Positions 55,033-64,000 of a stretch of DNA of 64,000 nt are shown here, piece by piece. The position numbers and the translations under genes were made by a program. The stretch's first letter is position 1; each line of letters opens with the position of its first letter. Below the pieces are notes generated by a model, which saw only the letters and a list, made by a program, of their open reading frames with translations, searched no databases and was not told the origin of the DNA. This stretch comes from CAVRUD01 sp963849635 (GTDB lineage: Bacteria; Chloroflexota; Chloroflexia; Thermomicrobiales; UBA6265): the NCBI GenBank assembly GCA_963849635.1, contig CAWKIA010000016.1, forward strand, positions 98,554 to 162,553, read 5' to 3'.

Positions 55033-55150
55033 GGCCGGATCGAGACCGGAGCGCCATCGGCGCTCCGAGCCTATCCAATTCGAGTGCGTGACGTAGGGCG
55101 TTCCCGGGGGGCGATCAGAGGCGAGATCACGATCGAGCAGACGGGTTGAG

Positions 55151-55384
55151 TTGGCACCAGGTTCGAGCTTGGGTGTTACACCGGTCATCCGGACACGCGA
55201 CGTCAGCAAAGCGCATCAACTGGCGGCCGCCCTCAACGCGGGCACCGTGTGGGTCAACTGCTACAACACCGGCGACCCGGCCCTGCCATTCGGCGGATTC
55301 AAGCAGTCTGGATGGGGCCGGGAGATGGGTCACCAGGCCCTGGAGCTCTTCACGGAGACGAAGGCCGTCTGCATCGGCCTCTAG
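55151..55384 (+). pseudogene. Aldehyde dehydrogenase C-terminal fragment
   Basis: Reads IRTRDVSKAHQLAAALNAGT, VWVNCYNTGDPALPFGGFKQ, SGWGREMGHQALELFTETKA, the last 65 residues of an ALDH including FGGFKQSG(x)GRE. The catalytic Cys/Glu and cofactor domains are absent, and upstream DNA shows no ALDH in any frame, so this is a deletion remnant. Confidence 0.8.
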
Positions 55385-55440
55385 CGTGGCGGCCCAGTCG
55401 ACCGGATTGGTGCGTAGGACCTGAGACGGTGACCTCCAGA

Positions 55441-55474
55441 AAAACGCCGCCTCGTTGTTACGAGGCGGCGTTTT
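55441..55474 (+). terminator. Rho-independent terminator
   Basis: 14-bp perfect stem AAAACGCCGCCTCG / CGAGGCGGCGTTTT with a 6-base loop followed by CTCTCTT. The best terminator in the window; it serves the ALDH remnant. Confidence 0.85.
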
Positions 55475-55631
55475 CTCTCTTGCACGTGAGTGCAATGCCT
55501 AACGGTGGTAAGTGTGTAGCGCCGAGACGTACGCGGCGGTGGCGACAGCGTACGTCCGCCGTCACACAACCGTGGCGGCGTCACGGGAGCGAATATCCAA
55601 TCGCATCCCGACGGTTCTATGCGGCGCATCG

Positions 55632-56610
<979 letters not shown>

Positions 56611-56734
56611 GTTTGATCCTCATCGGTTCGCCGGCGGCGTCGCGTCGAGCGCGGCGATCAACGGGCCGAATCCTAGCATTCCGATTTGGTCAGCGCCCGG
56701 AAAACCCTGGGACGGCGTCGCCATAAGGAGTAGG

Positions 56735-57534
56735 TCATGATCCGACGTCTCCTCCCCGGCGGCGGGCCACGACGAGCCGGAGCGAGCCGTCGAACGTGGG
56801 TTGGGAGCGAAGATGCCCGTACGTCGCATCCCATGCTCCGCTCGTCAGGTCCGCCCGCAGGGCCTCGACGTAGCCATGGTCGCGGTTGCATCGTCGACGA
56901 AGCTCCAGGCGGAGTTCGCCCTCCGCGCTCCGGGATCGAGGAGCCGCTCGGGGCGGCCGTAGTACGCCTCGCCGAATCCGTCCACGCATTCGAGCGGTAT
57001 TGGGACTGGGAGCACATCGGCGCCACCGAGTAAGCGGGCCACCCGGTCGATCGCTGGATACCGGTGAGCCTCGGTGGCGATGACCTCCGGCGCGTAGTCG
57101 ATCAGCCAGAATCGATCCAACGCCAACGGATCGCAGGTCAGAACCACGACCGGGCCCGTTGTCACCCGCATCAGTTCGGTCAGTCCGGCCTCGAGATCGG
57201 ACCACTGGTGGATGGTAAAGGTCGCCAGCCCTCCCTCGAACGACCCGTTCGGAAAGGGAAGCCGTTCGGCAACCGCATTGACGGCCGCCGGGGCATGGGC
57301 AGGACGCTGGGCCCGCATCGACTCGGACGGCTCGACCGGCGTTACCGGGCGATCCATCGGCTCGTACGATCCCGCCCCAGCTCCGACATTGACGACGGAC
57401 CGTGCGTCCCCCAGAGCGTCGAGGATCAAGCGCGCGATTCTGGGATCTGGTTGCCGGTAGATCGTGTACCCCACGCCAATCGATCTGTAGTCGGCGTCCC
57501 CGACACTGCCATCCTCCGACCGACTTTTCCTCAT
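56735..57534 (-). CDS. Class I SAM-dependent methyltransferase (frameshifted near 3' end)
   Basis: ATG 57534 with AGAGGTG upstream. Motif I is VVNVGAGAGSYEPMDRPVTPVEPS (split here: glycine loop then acidic strand end), followed by ERLPFPNGSFEGGLATFTIH and LTELMRVTTGPVVVLTCDPL, a methyltransf_11 core. Near 56890 the frame shifts and the C-terminus continues YVEALRADLTSGAWDATYGH and DGSLRLVVARRRGG. About 265 residues. Substrate unknown. Confidence 0.8.
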
Positions 57535-57866
57535 ACTCACCTCTGAATCGAGCGTACCCGCGGCCGTCTGCTTCGACGACGGCCGCCCCAATTGCCTCAG
57601 CCATTCAGCTGGCGTATGAGGTCTGCCAGCTCCCATATCCTCAAACTAGACCGGGATCTCTCCCTGCCCGCGCTAATCGCGGCGACGGTCTCCGCCGGTT
57701 GGAAAGCGCCACCGAAGCGGCCAGATGGTGGCCATTTCAGTAGGGGAAAATTGCTGATGATTCAATGAATGCGTATAGTCGCCCGGTGGCGAGCATGGTC
57801 GGGATGCCGCCAACGTCCGAATACGTCCCGCAGTTTTTCGGTTCCATGGGAAAGAGGCTTGAGCGC

Positions 57867-58851
57867 ATGCCCGCGATGACATTTGGCGTGTTCGTTCCGC
57901 AAGGCTGGAAGATGGACCTCGCCGCGATCGCCGATCCGGTCGAGCAGTTCGAGGCGATGACCAATGTGGCCCGGGTGGCCGATAAAGGACAGTGGGACTC
58001 GGTCTGGGTCTACGACCACTTCCACACGGTTCCCGAGCCGACCATGAACTCGGTCTTCGAGTCCCTGGACGATCAGCGCCACGCTGGCCCGGGACACGAA
58101 GAACGTGAAGATCGGGCAGATGGTCAACTGCAACGGCTATCGCCAGCCGAGCCTGTTCGCCAAAATGACCTCTACCATTGATGTCGCCCGCAATGGTCGG
58201 CTATATGCCGGGTTCGGCGCCGGGTGGTACGAGCACGAGTGGCGAGCCTTTGGCTACGGCTTTCCGGAGACCAGGGAGCGAATGGCGCGCTTCCGCGAGG
58301 CCGTCCAGATCATCCACAAGATGTGGACCGAGGACGCCCCCGTGTTCGACGGCAAGTACTACTCGATCGACAAGCCGATCAACGAACCGAAGAGCGCCAT
58401 TCCTGGCCGGAAGGTGCCGCTCTGGATCGGCGGCGGTGGCGAGAAGGTGACCCTCCGCCTGGTGGCCCAGTACGGGGATGCCTGCAACGTCGGTGGCGGC
58501 GATCCGACGGTCATCGCGGAGAAGCTCCGGATCCTGAAGGAACATTGCGACCGGGAGGGACGCGATTACGGCCAGATCGTGCGCTCCACCGGATTCAACG
58601 TCTACCCGGTCGCGCCGGGCACCGATCCGGTCACGTCAACGGCGCGATTGCGCGAGACGCTCGGAAACATCTCGTACGAAGAATTCTCCAAGGCAAACGT
58701 TGTCGGAACGGTCGACACCCTTGCCGAGCGGATCCAGGCCGGTATCGAGGCGGGAGCTGACTACGGGATCATCTATATCCCGGGTCTCGCCTACGATCTT
58801 GATCCCCTTCACCTCCTCGAAGAAGGCGTCATCGCCAAGCTCGGCTCTTAA
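57867..58851 (+). CDS. F420-dependent LLM-class oxidoreductase (TIGR03560 type, one frameshift)
   Basis: Start ATG 57867 (AAAGAGG upstream); TFGVFVPQGWKMDLAAIADP is the family opening. QWDSVWVYDHFHTVPEPTMN follows; an indel near 58068 leads to KIGQMVNCNGYRQPSLFAKM, TIDVARNGRLYAGFGAGWYE, PLWIGGGGEKVTLRLVAQYG and a TIM-barrel end. About 327 residues. Paralogous in fold, not closely related, to the enzyme at 1845. Confidence 0.88.
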
Positions 58852-58860
58852 GGTCCAGTG

Positions 58861-58890
58861 CCCAGGCGAATCGTTGGCGATTCGCCTGGG
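58861..58890 (+). terminator. Terminator after the second LLM oxidoreductase gene
   Basis: 13-bp perfect stem CCCAGGCGAATCG / CGATTCGCCTGGG with loop TTGG, ten bases after the stop. Confidence 0.75.
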
Positions 58891-59004
58891 TTCCCGCCGG
58901 GCAATACAGGGCCACTGCCCCGTCGTTCACTGCACCGCGGATGAGCTACAGGGCGAGCTGTTGTGAATACATCCAAACAGACGAGTTGAATCGACGTCGC
59001 CGCT

Positions 59005-59059
59005 TTAGCTTTCGCTGTCGCCGACCTCGAGCGAAGCGATCACATCCTGGGCCAGGACA
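59005..59059 (-). pseudogene. 3' end of the secreted-protein gene split by the transposon
   Basis: The minus strand reads VLAQDVIASLEVGDSES and stop (59005-59007). It ends at the transposon's left junction; the other part of the gene begins on the far side at 62741. Joining the two with one copy of the 9-bp target duplication restores DELVLAQDVIASLEV in frame. That sequence parallels the end of the first domain of the same protein (AVQLYEDLVATIEL), confirming the join. Confidence 0.85.
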
Positions 59060-59163
59060 CACACCTCGCCGAGACTTCCGCGGCACATAGTGGTCAGATC
59101 GGTGGCCGACCGGCGGTCCTCGCCGACAATGCTCGTTGACGTTCGTTCGCCGCCGGCTGTCTC

Positions 59164-60921
59164 TCAGCCGATCGCGGCGGCGTCCTGGAGGAAAAGCGCC
59201 GCTTGCTGCCCGCCTCCGCGCCGTCGGCGGCGCGGACGGTACGGCGCCAACCGCTGGGCCGGCTGCCACTCCAGATCCTCCAACGACGGCAGGAACGGCT
59301 GCGGCGAGGCGTAGCGCGTCGTCAACAGCCGGGGGCTGCTCACCTCGCGGAGGCGGCGACCATCCGCCTCGAAGGTCACCCGGTACTGGGCGATCGTGTC
59401 GGTCGCGTACTCGACGGTCAGGTTCTCGCCCCACACCCAGACCGCCACGGGCTCGCCCGCCAGTCCCCGTTCGCCGTAGAGGCGCCAATGGCGGAAGCGG
59501 ACGTAGCCGCCCCCGTTGAGTACGCGCGTCGCCCGCAGGCGGAAGAGGCGGTCGAGGTCGGCCGGGTCGCACCATGCGCCCTGCACCCAGCCCAAGACCG
59601 ACGCCGGCGAGCGCCGCTCCGCGGCCCGTTTCTGGTGGGCGAAGTGCGGCTGGTGGTTGTAGTCATGGAAGAACCGCGCGTGGATGGCGGTGAGATCGCT
59701 CCACGTCGTCGCCTGCCTGAAGTCCACGTCGGCCATCCGGCGCATCACGTTGAAGTGGGTCTCGATGTAGTTCTGCCACGCCTGTCCGGCCTCGATCTCC
59801 TGCTTGGCGATGCCGAGCGCGGCGTAGATGGCCCGAGCATGCTTGGCCTTGAAGATGCCGCCGCTGTCGCTCACCAGCACCTCGGGCGCCCCGTGCGCCT
59901 CGACCGCCGCCCGCAGGACGATGAGGTAGGCGGTGAGGTCCTGGCGCGGGGAGACGGCTGTGGCGAGCAACGCCCGGCTGAAGTTCTCCAGGATCGAGAT
60001 GACGTAGGCCGGCTTCCCCGTGCCGAGGGCATGGTCCTCGATGTACCGCACGTCCACCGACCAGTACTGGTGTCGGCGGTCGGCGGCAAACGGCATCGGC
60101 CGGGATTCGCGCGGCACCGCCTCGGCGGGGCTGGGCGCCCCCAACGCCCGGTGCAGGGCGAGGATCCGGCCGCAGGTACGCGGCGAGAGGTGGATCCCCT
60201 GTTGCGCCAGGGCGGCGTGGATCCGAAACTCGCCGAGCTCCGGATTGGCCTGCAGGCGGCGGACGGCCGCCATGGCTTTGAGGTCGACCTTCCGGGCCGG
60301 GTGGTGCGGCGCACGCGACCGATCCGCCAGGCCCGGCCAGCCCTCCGCGGCCCACCGCGTCAGGGTGTCGTAGACCGTGGAGCGCGCGGTCTCCAGGTAG
60401 TGGGCGATGCGCTTGACCGTCCAGCCTTCCGCGTACAGCGTCACGATCGCTTGCCGCCGCTCCGTCGGATCGGGGATATCGCGGTACCGGCGGAACCGCC
60501 GCGGCAGGCGGATCGGCAGCGGCTCGCTGGCGAGGACGCGTTCGACGGAGTGGTGGCCGACCGGGCGGTCGAAGCGCTCGCGGCAGATCGTGGCGATCTC
60601 GTGCGGGCGCAGGGCCGGGCACTCGGCCTTCAATTCGACGATCGCTCGCCGGATGGCGACGGGGAGCCGCCGCCGGTCGGCCTCCGGGACCGCCGGCAGC
60701 TCGAAGAGGCCGCGCATCCCGTGGGCGTCGAAACGGGCGGCCTTGCGGCGCAGCGTCCGCGCGGGGACGCCGGTCTCGCGCGCCCGGGCGCTGGCCGGCT
60801 GCCCGAAAAGGACGATGGGACGGATGAGTTCGTAGGTTTCTTGTTCCGGCGAGGCGACGAGGAGGCGGGGCTGCTGCCAATCGGCGGTCGGTTGGCGGTG
60901 CGGTCGAGGGCTGGCAGGCAT
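59164..60921 (-). CDS. rve-type DDE transposase with Mu-like C-terminal domain
   Basis: 585 residues from ATG 60921. N-terminal helix-turn-helix domains (SARARETGVPARTLRRKAAR; RRQAIVTLYAEGWTVKRIAH). Integrase core: first Asp in YWSVDVRYIEDHAL, second in EVLVSDSGGIFKAKHAR, Glu in WQNYIETHFNVMRRMAD, i.e. a complete DDE set. The C-terminus (RVLNGGGYVRFRHWRLYGER, VAVWVWGENLTVEYATDT) is a beta-barrel like that of Mu transposase. Uninterrupted, unlike many neighbours. It ends 104 bases inside the left terminus of the element. Confidence 0.92.
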   Translation of the reverse strand: MPASPRPHRQPTADWQQPRLLVASPEQETYELIRPIVLFGQPASARARETGVPARTLRRKAARFDAHGMRGLFELPAVPEADRRRLPVAIRRAIVELKAECPALRPHEIATICRERFDRPVGHHSVERVLASEPLPIRLPRRFRRYRDIPDPTERRQAIVTLYAEGWTVKRIAHYLETARSTVYDTLTRWAAEGWPGLADRSRAPHHPARKVDLKAMAAVRRLQANPELGEFRIHAALAQQGIHLSPRTCGRILALHRALGAPSPAEAVPRESRPMPFAADRRHQYWSVDVRYIEDHALGTGKPAYVISILENFSRALLATAVSPRQDLTAYLIVLRAAVEAHGAPEVLVSDSGGIFKAKHARAIYAALGIAKQEIEAGQAWQNYIETHFNVMRRMADVDFRQATTWSDLTAIHARFFHDYNHQPHFAHQKRAAERRSPASVLGWVQGAWCDPADLDRLFRLRATRVLNGGGYVRFRHWRLYGERGLAGEPVAVWVWGENLTVEYATDTIAQYRVTFEADGRRLREVSSPRLLTTRYASPQPFLPSLEDLEWQPAQRLAPYRPRRRRRGGGQQAALFLQDAAAIG

Positions 60922-61088
60922 CGGGCACCCCGGGCGGCTGGTCGCCGAGGCAGGCGCTCGGCAGGTCGACGCGGGGATGGACCCGTACTTACCGCGCCGG
61001 TGTCCGCCTGTCAACACGCCTCGTCTGCGCGCTGATCTGTTGCCGGGTCCTGACGGAGGACCCGGTCCGCACGACTCCTGCGGGGGTC

Positions 61089-61117
61089 TTGACAGGGCGA
61101 CTCGAGTACAGTATTTT
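61089..61117 (+). promoter_or_regulatory. Strong sigma-70-type promoter for the cargo genes
   Basis: TTGACA (61089-61094), 17-base spacer, TATTTT (61112-61117), in a notably AT-rich stretch. TTATC (61116-61120) and GATAA (61137-61141) form an inverted repeat around the expected start site, a possible TetR binding site. Confidence 0.65.
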
Positions 61118-61180
61118 ATCGACGTTCAGACAAATTGATAACATTCACTCAACTAACGACGATTCACGCGACGAGGGAAG

Positions 61181-61841
61181 ATGGCGACCGAGTCGATCAC
61201 GGGCACGCGCGGCCTCTCCGTGCAAGAGCGGCGGCAGCGCAACCGCGAGGAGATGCGCGCCGGCATCCTGGCCGTCGCGCGCGAGATCATGCGCGAGCAA
61301 GGGGTCGGGGCGCTCAACCTCAACGAGATCGCCCGCCGCATCGGCATCACGCCGCCCGCCCTCTACACCTACTTCCCGAGCAAGATGGCGCTCTACGACG
61401 CGCTGTACCGCCTGGGGTTCCGGCTCTTCATGGAGCCCGAGGCAGAGCTGTGGCGGACGACGGCGCCCGACTGGGGGCGCATTCAGGCGTGGTTCGCGCT
61501 GCGCCTGGCCTTGGCCGAGGAGCACCCCGACCTCTACCACCTCGTCTTCGACGTGCCGATCCCAGGGTTCGAGCCGACGCCGGAGAGCCTGGAGGAGGTG
61601 CGGCGGTTCTACGACGCGACGGTGTCTCGGCATCGCCGAGGTGATCGCGGCGGGGGCGATGCGTCCGGGACTGCCGCCGGAGCAGGCGACCGACCTCCTG
61701 CTCAGCATGCGCCTCGGCATCGCCGCGTCCCACCTCGGCAAGCGGGCGACGGCTGCCGCCGCCGCGGAGCGCATCGCGCGGTTGGTGGCGGTGCTCCGGG
61801 CCGCCTGGGAACCGGCGGACGGCAGGTCTGGGCCGGACTGA
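61181..61841 (+). CDS. TetR/AcrR-family regulator, transposon cargo (one frameshift)
   Basis: About 220 residues. HTH domain: REEMRAGILAVAREIMREQG, ALNLNEIARRIGITPPALYT, YFPSKMALYDALYRLGFRLF. Ligand domain follows (TAPDWGRIQAWFALRLALAE; HPDLYHLVFDVPIPGFEPTP, a WHG/TetR_C_13-like pattern). An indel near 61620 leads to LGIAEVIAAGAMRPGLPPEQ and the end at TGA 61839-61841. It is 55 bases ahead of the hydrolase gene and likely controls both. Confidence 0.85.
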
Positions 61842-61896
61842 GCCGCCGCGCCCGGACGCGGCGCCGCGGCGATCGGATCGGAAAGGAGCGTGCCTC

Positions 61897-62568
61897 ATGT
61901 ACACCGTTGAACGCATCGACCCCAGCACGACGGCCATGATCGTGGTCGACATGGAGAACGACTTCGTGGCCCCGGGCGCTCCGATGCAGGTGGAGGCGCG
62001 TGCCGGCCGCGCCATGCTGCCGCACCTCCAGCGGGCGCTCGCCTGCTGCCGCGCGCACGGCATCCCGGTCATCTACACGGCGCATGTCCACCGCCCGGGC
62101 GGCTGTGACCAGGGGCTCTTGGCGCACGTCCCGCCGGTCGCCCGGGGGGACGCGCTGGTGGACGGCTCGCCCGGTGTCGCCATCTTCCCGGAGGTCGCCC
62201 CCCGCGACGGCGAGATCGTGATCACGAAGCACCGCTTCAGTGCCTTCTACGGCACCGATCTGGAGATCATCCTGCGCGGGCTCGGGGTGACCACGGTGGT
62301 GATCACGGGGGTCACCACGGAGAACTGTTGCCACGCCACCGCCCGTGACGCGTTCTTCCGCGACTTCCAGGTCGTCTTCCTGGCCGACGCCACCGCGACC
62401 TCCGACAAACCCGACCTCGGCTGGGGCGCGATGACGGCCGCCGAGGCCCACCGCGCGACCCTGATCAGCCTTGCGACGTCCACTGCGGACGTCATCACGA
62501 CCGAGACCTTCATCGCCCGGTCCACGGCCGCGGCAGGCGTCGAGCAACTCCTGGTGTCGGCGAGGTAA
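61897..62568 (+). CDS. Isochorismatase-family cysteine hydrolase, transposon cargo
   Basis: 223 residues, intact, with AAAGGAG before ATG 61897. Catalytic triad: Asp in AMIVVDMENDFVAPGAP, Lys in IVITKHRFSAFYGTDLE, Cys in VTTENCCHATARDAFFRDF; the cis-peptide VTT-E is present. Members hydrolyse amides or vinyl ethers (isochorismate, nicotinamide, N-carbamoyl compounds). As cargo it could degrade a small amide signal, drug or nutrient; the substrate is unknown. Confidence 0.92.
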   Translation: MYTVERIDPSTTAMIVVDMENDFVAPGAPMQVEARAGRAMLPHLQRALACCRAHGIPVIYTAHVHRPGGCDQGLLAHVPPVARGDALVDGSPGVAIFPEVAPRDGEIVITKHRFSAFYGTDLEIILRGLGVTTVVITGVTTENCCHATARDAFFRDFQVVFLADATATSDKPDLGWGAMTAAEAHRATLISLATSTADVITTETFIARSTAAAGVEQLLVSAR

Positions 62569-62571
62569 GAT

Positions 62572-62587
62572 TCGACCGATCGGTCGA
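62572..62587. promoter_or_regulatory. Perfect 16-bp palindrome after the hydrolase gene
   Basis: TCGACCGATCGGTCGA is fully symmetric and lies four bases beyond the stop, inside the transposon. It could be an operator for the TetR regulator, a terminator core or a transposition site; nothing distinguishes these. Confidence 0.4.
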
Positions 62588-62709
62588 TTCACCGAAAAGA
62601 CGCGGCAATCGCTCCTGATCAGGTGCATGCCCGGCAAGCATGTTCTGGCGAGGCGTCGCGAGGCGTGCCTGTCAACGACTGGCGTCGTTATCGGTCACCG
62701 ATCTGACCA

Positions 62710-63879
62710 CTATGTGCCGTGGATGCTGTGACGAGGTGTGGCCAGGACAAGCTCGTCTTCGTAGTCCGCCTCACCGGCGAACAATGAGAAGGTTGCGACC
62801 GACTCACCCTCTTCCAGGGTCTGGCACTCGAGGTACCAGATGAGTTCGTATGTTTCGCCGGCGTCGTCTTCGTAGGTTCCGAAGAAGGTGGCAAACTCAC
62901 CATCCGCATTGGACTCGCCGGCGATAGGATCGCCCAGGTCATCCACGTATGGCTCGAGGTCGAGCAGGGCGGTATCGTCGAAGAAGAGGTCGGCCTCAGC
63001 CGAAATGCACTCGGTGACATCTCCCTCGTAGTCGGTCTTGGCTTCGATATAGAAGCCGCTGTACAGCTCGCCATCCTCGATGTGCTCGATATTCAGGCGG
63101 TCTTGCCCTACTTCCCCATTGTTGATGAGTTCGGCATCGGGATTGGCGGTCCAAACGTTGTCGTCCCACTCAATCGAAAACCCGTAGGTCGGGCTGGTGT
63201 AGCTGTTGTTCTCAATCCCGGAGCCCACATCCTCGTTGTCCTGGTTGCCGGGATCATCGTTGCCGCCGTTCTCTGGTAGTTCGATCGTGGCCACGAGGTC
63301 TTCATAGAGTTGAACGGCGTCTTCGAACTCGTCTGTGGTCGAGAAGAGCCACACGATCAGGAGCGTGCCGTCCTGCTCGATGTACTGGCACTGCACGTAC
63401 TCGACGTTTTCTTACCGGCGCGCGTCCGTGTCCTTAAACTCATACAAGTACGTTGCGCTGGCGCCGCCACTCGGAGCGCCTGGAACGTCGTACTCGTCGG
63501 TCTCCTCGACGTCACTGTTCCCCTCGCGACCCGCAATGTCGTTGTCCCAGTTTTCGGCGCATTCGTCAGGATCGTCGTACAGCCCTTCGACGCCGTAGAA
63601 CCGGGTATAAGCGAGTGGTAGATCTTCGTCGTCATGTGTCTTCAGAATGAGGAAGTCGGCTCCGCCAGTGTTGTTCTCTTCCGCGACTTCCCAAATATCT
63701 TCGTCCCACTCCACGGACCAGCCGTGGTTCGGTCCAAGATAGGAGTCGTCGTCGACGCCGGATTCGTCATCCTGGGCGGATACTGGGTGGAAACACGTCG
63801 CGAGCAGCGCCGCTGCCACCATCGCCGCCGCGAATGGATGACATCTGCGGAGTGAGCGCCAGGAACATCGCGTCTTCAT
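62710..63879 (-). pseudogene. Secreted two-domain acidic protein, truncated by transposon (one frameshift)
   Basis: ATG 63879 with GGAGGAAGG upstream. Signal peptide RCHPFAAAMVAAALLATCFH then VSAQDD. Two homologous domains follow: GPNHGWSVEWDEDIWEVAEE and SPTYGFSIEWDDNVWTANPD begin them; DEFEDAVQLYEDLVATIELP ends the first. An indel lies near 63408 between DTDAR and VQCQYIEQDGTLLIVWLF. The second domain stops early: its last residues (ATPRHSIHGT) and stop codon come from the transposon end. The missing end is at 59005-59059. Exported, very acidic; function unknown. Confidence 0.85.
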
Positions 63880-64000
63880 ACGCCAGCCACCTTCCTCCGG
63901 TCTGCGCTGCAGGCAGAGCAACTCCACCTAACAGATGGGGAACCTGGGCAACAACGATTCTCTGGAATTGATAAAACGATTGTATTCCCAGAACTCACTA

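Larger units (their letters stand above)
59060..62740. mobile_element. 3.68-kb transposon with long inverted repeats and cargo genes
   Basis: Terminal inverted repeats of about 50 bp start CACACCTCG at 59060 and (inverted) end CGAGGTGTG at 62740; 42 of 50 positions agree, including a perfect 24-bp block (59081-59104 with 62696-62719, beginning CGGCACATAGTGG). Direct repeats GCCAGGACA at 59051-59059 and 62741-62749 are the 9-bp target duplication. Inside are one DDE transposase (-), a TetR regulator (+) and a cysteine hydrolase (+). GCCTGTCAAC occurs at 61006 and 62667, perhaps extra transposase-binding sites. The family is not assigned; a Mu/IS481-like rve transposase without an ATPase partner. 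Confidence 0.9.

Noticed and set aside
59081..62719. Transposon limits at the perfect 24-bp inverted repeat
   Set aside because: No target duplication flanks those positions. The similarity extends outward to CACACCTCG, where a 9-bp duplication and exact gene restoration are found.

Overview
The window is about 64 kb of high-GC DNA. Gene content and sequence style fit a member of the Chloroflexota, most likely of Thermomicrobia / Sphaerobacter type. The evidence is F420-dependent luciferase-like oxidoreductases, manganese catalase, GMC/gluconate-dehydrogenase-type enzymes, XRE-cupin and ArsR regulators, and a set of intergenic hairpin repeats I associate with such genomes. This assignment is inference; there is no rRNA gene here to confirm it. 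No tRNA, rRNA or CRISPR array was found. About 25 genes are interrupted by single-base-type frame changes (a few by an in-frame stop), while the protein similarity carries on across the break. I read most of these as consensus errors or very recent lesions and annotate each broken gene once, over its whole length.

1-14.5 kb is a general and stress region: the end of a KaiC-like protein with a response regulator, an F420-dependent oxidoreductase, an SDR, a zinc alcohol dehydrogenase, a three-gene envelope cassette (coiled-coil protein, holin-superfamily protein, DUF3618), manganese catalase, a PRC/DUF2382 protein, a cupredoxin-like secreted protein and an MFS transporter. A Gfo/Idh/MocA oxidoreductase and a badly degraded transposase follow.

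17.4-38.5 kb is a carbohydrate/acid catabolism island. An XRE-cupin regulator and a FabG-like SDR diverge from a class III aminotransferase across a promoter framed by inverted half-sites. Next come two sugar ABC permeases and their binding protein (no ATPase gene), a GH38 alpha-mannosidase, two enolase-superfamily sugar-acid dehydratases, an AroD-like TIM-barrel protein, an MlrC-type M81 protein, an APH-type kinase and two GMC dehydrogenase systems, one fused and one split. Several structured intergenic repeats lie between these genes.

38.6-48.5 kb is a heavy-metal island: a CmtR-like sensor, a MerB-like organomercurial lyase, two SigZ-type sigma factors, a Cys-rich peptide, two ArsR repressors, an aquaporin, a phosphoesterase, a flavoprotein with a CC-rich tail, an MFS pump, an ArsN1-type acetyltransferase and a CxxC protein. 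Vicinal cysteine pairs recur in many of these proteins, and GTCTAT-type palindromes sit near the starts. This suggests a co-regulated arsenic (possibly organoarsenical) resistance system. The part continues with an MMPL exporter and small peptides to 52 kb.

52-64 kb holds an HD hydrolase, a GIY-YIG-like protein, a secreted calcium-repeat protein, an aldo/keto reductase, a methyltransferase and a second F420-type oxidoreductase. The clearest new structure is at 59060-62740: a complete 3.68-kb transposon with about 50-bp inverted repeats and a 9-bp target duplication. It carries a DDE transposase plus a TetR regulator and a cysteine hydrolase as cargo, and it splits a secreted-protein gene whose two halves rejoin exactly in frame when the element is removed.
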